Source of the DNA: Bacteroidia bacterium
Lineage (GTDB): Bacteria > Bacteroidota > Bacteroidia > J057
Reading direction: 5' to 3'
NCBI GenBank assembly: GCA_030430205.1
Contig: JAUIGE010000012.1
Location: 1-64,000 of the forward strand
Length of the DNA: 64,000 nt
The position numbers were made by a program, and so were the translations under genes. The notes below the pieces were generated by a model. That model worked only from the letters and a program-made list of their open reading frames with translations, was not told where the DNA came from and made no database searches. Shown piece by piece: positions 59,002 through 64,000 of this stretch. Positions within the stretch are counted from its first letter, which is position 1. The number at the start of each line of letters is the position of its first letter.

Positions 59002-60071
59002 GGGTTTTGGGTTTTGGGTTTTGGGTTTTGAGTTTCGGGTTTTGGGTTTCGGGTTTCGGGTTTTGGGTTTCGGGTTTTGAGTTGTAGTCCTTGGGACTGG
59101 AGGATGTCATTTTGGGAGGTGACCATGAGGCATGAAATGCCTTTTAACTGGTTAATGAGGCGCATGCCTTCCTCGGGTCCCAGGACGAATACAGCTGTCG
59201 CCAGGGCGTCGGCCAATTCTGCATCGGGACAGATGATGGTCAGGCTTTTCAATTCCTGCACGGGCCAACCTGTGCGTGGATCGATGATGTGGGCATAGCG
59301 TTTGCCGCCAAATTCGACGAATTTTTCGTAGGTGCCGGAGGTGACGACGGCCTGATCGTGGATGTCGAGTTGCGCAAAAATTTGCGCAGGATTTTCGGGA
59401 TCTGCGATCCCGATGGACCAGGGGGTGCCCTGGGGGCGATGCCCCCAGGCGATGAGGTCGCCTCCGGCATTGACAAGGCCGGAAGTGATGCCCATGCTTT
59501 GCATGAGGGCTTTTGCACGCATGGCGGCATAGCCTTTTCCGATGGCTCCAAAGCCGATACGCATGCCTTTTTCTACAAGAAAAACGCTCAGTGAATCCGC
59601 CTGAAGCTGGATATGTTGCCAGTTAATTTTAGCTACTGAAGCCGCTACCTGCATAGAATCAGGAAGCTTTTGCATGCTGCCATCAAATTGCCAAAGCTTG
59701 TCGATGGAGGCAAAACTGATATCGAAGGCTCCGCCCGTAAGTTGGGATATTTTTTTGCTTCTGTAAATCAGGTAAAAAAGAGCGGAATCCACCTTGACGG
59801 CTGATATGCCTGCAAATCTGTTGACCTTGCTGGTCTGGGAGTGGGGATCCCAGGAGGAGATGGATTTTTCGATTTGCTGAATCTCGCCGATGGCGCTTTC
59901 AATGGCCCTCCAGGCCAGCCCCTCATCGGCTGAGACAGCCGTGATTTCAAATTTTGATCCCATCAAAAGGAGGGTTTTGCTGAAAGCCCGCTCAGCTTGC
60001 TGAGCGAAGAGGTTCAGGCCGCATAGTATTTGAAGAGAAATAAAACAAAAGGCAAAAAAACACTTCATCAT
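58998..60071 (-). CDS. apbE: FAD:protein FMN transferase (ApbE) with repeat-derived tail
   Basis: 357 residues; signal peptide-like N-terminus (MMKCFFAFCFISLQILCGLNLFAQQ). ApbE motifs are visible: LLMGSKFEITAV, GAFDISFASIDKLWQFDG, GMRIGFGAIGKGYAAMRAKALMQSMGI, GLVNAGGDLIAWG and GKRYAHIIDPRTGWPVQELKSLTIICPDAELADALATAVFVLGPEEG. It attaches FMN to Thr/Ser of flavoproteins such as Nqr/Rnf subunits, in the periplasm. The last ~26 residues (LKTRNPKPET and similar, to the stop) come from AAACCCR heptamers and are an addition to the usual end. Its stop overlaps the yfiT-like start by 4 bp; it also overlaps the TPR gene by 4 bp. Confidence 0.95.
   Translation of the reverse strand: MMKCFFAFCFISLQILCGLNLFAQQAERAFSKTLLLMGSKFEITAVSADEGLAWRAIESAIGEIQQIEKSISSWDPHSQTSKVNRFAGISAVKVDSALFYLIYRSKKISQLTGGAFDISFASIDKLWQFDGSMQKLPDSMQVAASVAKINWQHIQLQADSLSVFLVEKGMRIGFGAIGKGYAAMRAKALMQSMGITSGLVNAGGDLIAWGHRPQGTPWSIGIADPENPAQIFAQLDIHDQAVVTSGTYEKFVEFGGKRYAHIIDPRTGWPVQELKSLTIICPDAELADALATAVFVLGPEEGMRLINQLKGISCLMVTSQNDILQSQGLQLKTRNPKPETRNPKPETQNPKPKTQNP
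59002..59083. repeat. Heptanucleotide (AAACCCR) tandem repeat in the 3' end of apbE
   Basis: On the - strand AAACCCG, AAACCCA and AAACTCA units run about 11 times in a row, in frame with apbE, and end at its stop codon. It is of the same family as the repeat at 1516-1557. The pattern resembles telomere-type heptamers of eukaryotes by chance; here it is a bacterial microsatellite. Confidence 0.88.
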
Positions 60072-60598
60072 GCTTCGGGTTCTTGTCCTTTTTCTCCGGA
60101 TGTCAATTCAAGTTTCAGCAAACATCTTTCGAGTGATGCCTGGTATTTTTCAATATCGGTGTTTTTTAAGGAATGCAGGATCGCGTCCTGATAGTGCTGG
60201 GCTGCCGCCAGGTAGTTGCCGCGCATTTCATTCAAAATGCCGTATTCGTGGATGATTACAGATTTTTTTATCCCCACTACCTGAGCGGCTTTCTCCAACA
60301 GCTTTTCCAATTCATCCAAATGGCCTAAGCGGGAAAGCAGGTAACAATAATTGATATAAGTGGAAGGGTAGGAGGGACAGAAGGATAAAGCGGCTTTATA
60401 ATGTTTTTCAGATCTTGGAAAGTCCTTGTAGTTATGTTCGTAAATCCAGGCAAGATGATTGTGGGCTTTGCCATAATCCGGTTGTTCCTCAATGATCGTT
60501 TCCAGCAAACTTACAGCCTGTGCGACTTGCTGCTGGTCAATGAGATTTTCTGCCTCAAAAAACATTTCATCATACTTTAGCATTTCATAGTCTGGCAT
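60068..60598 (-). CDS. Tetratricopeptide repeat protein
   Basis: 176 residues from the ATG at 60598 (a TTG at 60625 would add nine). Four TPR-like units can be read: FFEAENLIDQQQVAQAVSLLETIIEEQP, YGKAHNHLAWIYEHNYKDFPRSEKHYKAAL, PSTYINYCYLLSRLGHLDELEKLLEKAAQV and GNYLAAAQHYQDAILHSLKNTDIEKYQASLERCL. A soluble scaffold for protein contacts, partner unknown. Its end overlaps the apbE start by 4 bp. The N-terminus is acidic. Confidence 0.85.
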   Translation of the reverse strand: MPDYEMLKYDEMFFEAENLIDQQQVAQAVSLLETIIEEQPDYGKAHNHLAWIYEHNYKDFPRSEKHYKAALSFCPSYPSTYINYCYLLSRLGHLDELEKLLEKAAQVVGIKKSVIIHEYGILNEMRGNYLAAAQHYQDAILHSLKNTDIEKYQASLERCLLKLELTSGEKGQEPEA

Positions 60599-60722
60599 AA
60601 CTTCTGGTTTGTGCTGCTTAAACAAAGGTAAATAAATTTTGTAGATTAGTCCTCGGGTAATTTGTGCCTTACCGAAGTCCGTATTTCTAAGAGATTAGGT
60701 TGACGCATTCTTAACGGTTATC

Positions 60723-62744
60723 ATGGCATTGAAGAAAACATTTTTATTAACAGTATTTTGGATTGCTCTTGCTCTTCACATTTCTGCCCAGTTTCAGGTA
60801 AATGGCTCTGCCAGTTCATTGGGGAATGATTGCTTTCAGTTGACTCCTGCCCAGAACAACCAGGGAGGCGCCGTCTGGGCAACTCAGCCAATCAACCTGA
60901 ACCAGTCCTTTGATTTTTATATTCAAATGCAGTTTGGGTGCTCTGATGGAGGGGCCGATGGTATGGCCTTCGTTTTTCAGCAGATGGGTTCTGGTGCCCT
61001 GGGAACAACAGGTGGCTCCATGGGCATTGGCGGGATCTCGCCTTCTGTTGTCATAGAGTTTGATACATATGAAAACAGCACCTCTGGTGACCTGGTGGCT
61101 GATCACATAGGTATCTTGAGTAACGGTAGCAACGACCATACCTCCGCAAATAGCCTGGCTGGCCCTGTCACGATCCTGGCATCAGGAGGAGATGCAGAAG
61201 ATTGTAACTACCATGAAGTCCATGTCTCCTGGAATGCAGTTACCCATAATCTACAGGTTTTGGTGGATTGCAATTTGCGGCTCAGTTATACCGGAAATAT
61301 TGTCAGCAATATTTTTGGCAACAATCCCGATGTCTTTTTTGGTTTTACGGCCAGTACGGGAGCCCTCGACAACGATCACCGCGTTTGTGTGCAGTTTGTG
61401 CCAGGATATTCCCGCCTACAGGATGAAAGCATGTGTCAGGGAGATAACCTGATGGTAGATGTTACCCCCGGTATTTCATATAACTGGACACCAACGGCCG
61501 GAGTGAGCAATCCTGTCAGTGGCACACCGGTCCTGACTCCCAATTCTACCACGACCTACCAGGTCACAATTACCGACCTCTGTGGCTTTAACTGGCAGGA
61601 TTCTGTGACTGTTTCTGTCGCCACTGTAGATGCTGGGCCCAATCAGATGATTGGTTTTGGACAAAATACCGTAATAAATAGCAGTTATAACGGCCCTCCT
61701 TCTGTGGGAAATTGCCTGGTATATACGGAGAATACCGTTCCTTTTGCACCTTATGCGCTCAATGCACCTTCTTCCTTTAACCTGGCTGTCGGCGCGACTG
61801 ATTTTTCCGGCGCTATTCCTTTGGGTTTCAATTTTGATTTTTATTGCAATAGCTATTCGCAGGCTTATTTTGCCACCGGCGGCTATTTGACATTCACCAA
61901 TGGAGCTTCCAATACCACTCCAACCAGTATCCCAACTTTAGCCTTTCCCAATAATTTGATTGCTTATTGCTGGTCAAGTTTGGATTCAATGAGTATCTCT
62001 TATGAGTCCCAAGGCACTGCCCCCAATCGCAGATTTGTGGTAAATATAGCTGCTTCCCACTGGTTTTCGAACCTCGTAAATCCTCCCAATGGTGATCCTG
62101 TGAATGTGCAGCTTGTCTTGTTTGAAACAGGGGAAATAGAAATCCATACTAGCCAGATAGCTGCGAGTTGGTTTAGCAATATGGCGCAGGGGATAGAAGG
62201 GCCCACGGGGAGCAATGGGGTCGCTATCGCAGGGAGAAATAATGCCATGGGCTGGACAAGTTCAAATGAAGGTCTTCGCTTTGAACCCCAACCCGCAAAT
62301 GTCGTTTACACCTGGACTCCCAATACACATATCAATGATCCTACCCTTGAAGATCCGACCGTCTCTCCGACAGTAGATACCTGGTATTATGTGACACGTG
62401 ATGATGGCAATTGTATTCTCACAGATTCTGTTTATATCAGTATAACTCCGCTGGATATTGATGCAAACGAATTGCCGGGAGAGGAAAAAAACACGCTTTC
62501 TTTAGACATTCTTCCTAACCCTTCAGAAGGCTTGATTCGAATTAGGGGTTGGCAAGAGGCATCTCTTGGGGCGCAATGGGAGTTATTTAACCTGAAAGGC
62601 CAACAACTTAAATCTCTTCAAACCGAACTGGAAGCAGGAGTGGTAAATTGGCAGATAGATTTAAAAGATTTGCCAAAGGGATTGTATTTTTATTACCTGC
62701 AAGTAGGAGAAGAGTTTAGGAGAGGAAAATTATTGTTGAAATGA
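60723..62744 (+). CDS. Secreted L-type lectin domain protein with T9SS sorting domain
   Basis: 673 residues. Signal peptide MALKKTFLLTVFWIALALHISAQ. A legume-lectin-like jelly roll spans ~25-230: GSASSLGNDCFQLTPAQNNQGGAVW, GGADGMAFVFQQMG, GGISPSVVIEFDTYEN, ADHIGIL, YHEVHVSWN and DVFFGFTASTGALDN (the Asp/Asn sites for Ca2+ are present). Two PKD/Ig-like modules (~240-300 and 530-575) with ISYNWTPTAGVSNPVSGTPVL and VYTWTPNTHINDP flank a beta-rich region with QGIEGPTGSNGVAIAGRN. A T9SS type A domain ends it (ILPNPSEGLIRI, LFNLKGQQLKSL, LPKGLYFYYL). Probably a sugar-binding surface or matrix protein. Confidence 0.88.
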   Translation: MALKKTFLLTVFWIALALHISAQFQVNGSASSLGNDCFQLTPAQNNQGGAVWATQPINLNQSFDFYIQMQFGCSDGGADGMAFVFQQMGSGALGTTGGSMGIGGISPSVVIEFDTYENSTSGDLVADHIGILSNGSNDHTSANSLAGPVTILASGGDAEDCNYHEVHVSWNAVTHNLQVLVDCNLRLSYTGNIVSNIFGNNPDVFFGFTASTGALDNDHRVCVQFVPGYSRLQDESMCQGDNLMVDVTPGISYNWTPTAGVSNPVSGTPVLTPNSTTTYQVTITDLCGFNWQDSVTVSVATVDAGPNQMIGFGQNTVINSSYNGPPSVGNCLVYTENTVPFAPYALNAPSSFNLAVGATDFSGAIPLGFNFDFYCNSYSQAYFATGGYLTFTNGASNTTPTSIPTLAFPNNLIAYCWSSLDSMSISYESQGTAPNRRFVVNIAASHWFSNLVNPPNGDPVNVQLVLFETGEIEIHTSQIAASWFSNMAQGIEGPTGSNGVAIAGRNNAMGWTSSNEGLRFEPQPANVVYTWTPNTHINDPTLEDPTVSPTVDTWYYVTRDDGNCILTDSVYISITPLDIDANELPGEEKNTLSLDILPNPSEGLIRIRGWQEASLGAQWELFNLKGQQLKSLQTELEAGVVNWQIDLKDLPKGLYFYYLQVGEEFRRGKLLLK

Positions 62745-62831
62745 TAAGGATAATGGATAAAAAATTGGCTTTTATGCGTTTCCTTTAGCTTTTTTGTAGT
62801 TTACGCCTGCTAATAGCTGAGATAATACCAG

Positions 62832-64000
62832 ATGGATAAAACAGTTGATTCGCCCTTTATTTTTCCTAAGCGTCTGAGCCTGCTGCTGGCATGCTTACTG
62901 ATGACGTGGGAGTTGTCAGCTCAGTTTCAAATCAATGGCAATGCCGCTGCTTTGGGCAATGACTGTTTTTTGCTTACGCCTGATATGGCTACTCAATCCG
63001 GCAGGGTATGGAATACTCAAACCATTGACCTGACTCAACCCTTTGATATTTATGCTGAAATATTTTTAGGTAACAATGATGGAGGAGCTGATGGGATGGC
63101 TTTTGGGTTACAGCAGGTAGGGACTTCTGCCGGTACAGGTGGAGGAGGACTGGGTTACCAGGGTATTACGCCCTCTTTTGTTGTGGAATTTGATACCTAC
63201 ACCAATGCCAACTGGGGTGACCCCACCGCCGACCATATGTCCATCATGCGAAATGGTAATAACAACCATACATCGCTGGATAATCTGGCCGGCCCGGTAA
63301 GTATGCTGCCTTCCGGTGGCAATACCGAAGATGGGCAATATCACTCCGTTCGATTTACCTGGAATCCTTCTATGAATACTTTCAAAGCGTATTTTGACTG
63401 TAACTTACGCTTAACCTATACCGGAAATATTGTACAGGATATTTTTGGTACTAATCCGAATGTATATTGGGGATTTACGGCTGCAACTGGTGCATTTTCC
63501 AATCGCCATGAGGTTTGTCTTCGTTTTAGCTCTTTTACCCAATCTCTCTCAGATAGCACGATATGTCTGGGTGATAGTGTGCCCCTTTTCGCCATGAACG
63601 GAGTCAGTTACCAATGGACGCCTTCTGCTGGCCTTTCATCTGACACCATCGCCAATCCTATTGCATTTCCGGGAGTCACTACGACATACTTCGTGGCAAT
63701 TACTGATAGTTGCGGAGATATCCGGGCGGATTCAACTACCATCCAAGTGGACACTTGCCCACCTGTAGTAACGGTCACCCGACTGAGCTGCTATGAAGTA
63801 CGCTACCAGGTTACGCCTTTTTCTGGCCAGGCTCCCTATACCTTCAGTTGGTCGGGGAGTGCAGGTCTGAGTGGAAATGCAGATACTGTCCGTAAAAATT
63901 ATGGCGGGCCGGGTGTATATGCCTACAGTGTGACGGTTACTTCCGGCAATTTGTCCTTTACTATTTCTGACAGCCTTCGACTACAGAGCATTGCTTTTGC
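62832..64000 (+). CDS. Second secreted L-type lectin domain protein, cut by window end
   Basis: The frame from ATG at 62832 stays open to the window end (390 codons), so it is missed by stop-to-stop ORF listing. Signal peptide: residues 1-~32 (FIFPKRLSLLLACLLMTWELSAQ). The lectin domain is a close paralog of the previous gene: GNAAALGNDCFLLTPD, NDGGADGMAFGLQQVG, GITPSFVVEFDTYTN, ADHMSIMRNGNNNH and NVYWGFTAATGAFSN. It is followed by an Ig/PKD-like module (GVSYQWTPSAGLSSDTIAN). It begins 88 bp after the first lectin gene. The rest and probably a T9SS tail lie beyond the window. Confidence 0.85.
   Translation, partial: MDKTVDSPFIFPKRLSLLLACLLMTWELSAQFQINGNAAALGNDCFLLTPDMATQSGRVWNTQTIDLTQPFDIYAEIFLGNNDGGADGMAFGLQQVGTSAGTGGGGLGYQGITPSFVVEFDTYTNANWGDPTADHMSIMRNGNNNHTSLDNLAGPVSMLPSGGNTEDGQYHSVRFTWNPSMNTFKAYFDCNLRLTYTGNIVQDIFGTNPNVYWGFTAATGAFSNRHEVCLRFSSFTQSLSDSTICLGDSVPLFAMNGVSYQWTPSAGLSSDTIANPIAFPGVTTTYFVAITDSCGDIRADSTTIQVDTCPPVVTVTRLSCYEVRYQVTPFSGQAPYTFSWSGSAGLSGNADTVRKNYGGPGVYAYSVTVTSGNLSFTISDSLRLQSIAF

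Noticed and set aside
59002-59083. Telomere-type repeat as a chromosome end or eukaryotic contamination
   Set aside because: It is inside a bacterial operon (apbE and the yfiT-like gene overlap across it), and the units are mixed AAACCCG/AAACCCA/AAACTCA.

Overview
The window looks like chromosomal DNA of a Bacteroidota bacterium, most likely a Saprospiraceae/Lewinella-type marine or sludge heterotroph. Seen directly: at least six proteins end in a Por/type IX secretion (T9SS) type A sorting domain, there is a SusD-free mix of secreted proteases, lectins and a GH13 enzyme, Shine-Dalgarno sequences are scarce, and a few promoters resemble the Bacteroidota -7 box TAnnTTTG. The assignment to family level is inference.

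Layout. 1-9.1 kb: a truncated T9SS protein, a FIST-domain sensor coupled to a histidine kinase, an S9 peptidase, PlsY, an SRAP (HMCES/YedK-like) protein and an outer membrane protein. 9.1-12.7 kb: ffh, followed by a small non-autonomous transposon (MITE copy 1) lying between ffh and its terminator, then a secreted GH13 enzyme. 13.0-17.2 kb: an AT-rich accessory island of three cassette-like modules (caspase; EAD-like protein; DUF262 + HEPN pair), each bracketed by short complementary ends and separated by palindrome-rich spacers, much like integron gene cassettes. 17.5-21.4 kb: small lipoproteins and envelope proteins with two copies of one hairpin. 21.4-27.4 kb: a glycan/sulfation cluster (frameshifted sulfotransferase, tandem GT4 protein, methyltransferase-sulfotransferase fusion, cupin). 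27.4-31.8 kb: a two-gene NAD-type formate dehydrogenase (alpha, and a fused gamma-beta subunit). 31.9-35.3 kb: NHL-repeat secreted protein, an unknown, PnuC, a PNPOx-like protein. 35.3-42.2 kb: a TetR-TolC-adaptor-RND efflux operon. 42.4-44.6 kb: SnoaL-like protein, DUF1361 protein and a xisH-xisI pair in which xisH is split by MITE copy 2. 44.6-48.6 kb: two secreted T9SS proteases. 48.8-57.4 kb: a tight six-gene operon (class III aminotransferase, nitrilase-fold amidase, Orn/Lys/Arg decarboxylase, ATP-grasp ligase, unknown, aldehyde dehydrogenase) that reads like a protected-amine polyamine catabolic route built from unusual parts. 57.4-64 kb: T9SS protein, YfiT/DinB protein, ApbE with a repeat-derived tail, a TPR protein, and two adjacent secreted L-type lectin proteins, the second running off the window.

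The three items most worth following are the cassette array with conflict-type genes (12989-17242), the six-gene amine operon (48802-57356), and the MITE pair whose members differ by exactly two 24-bp units and one of which cuts xisH in two with a 3-bp target duplication.
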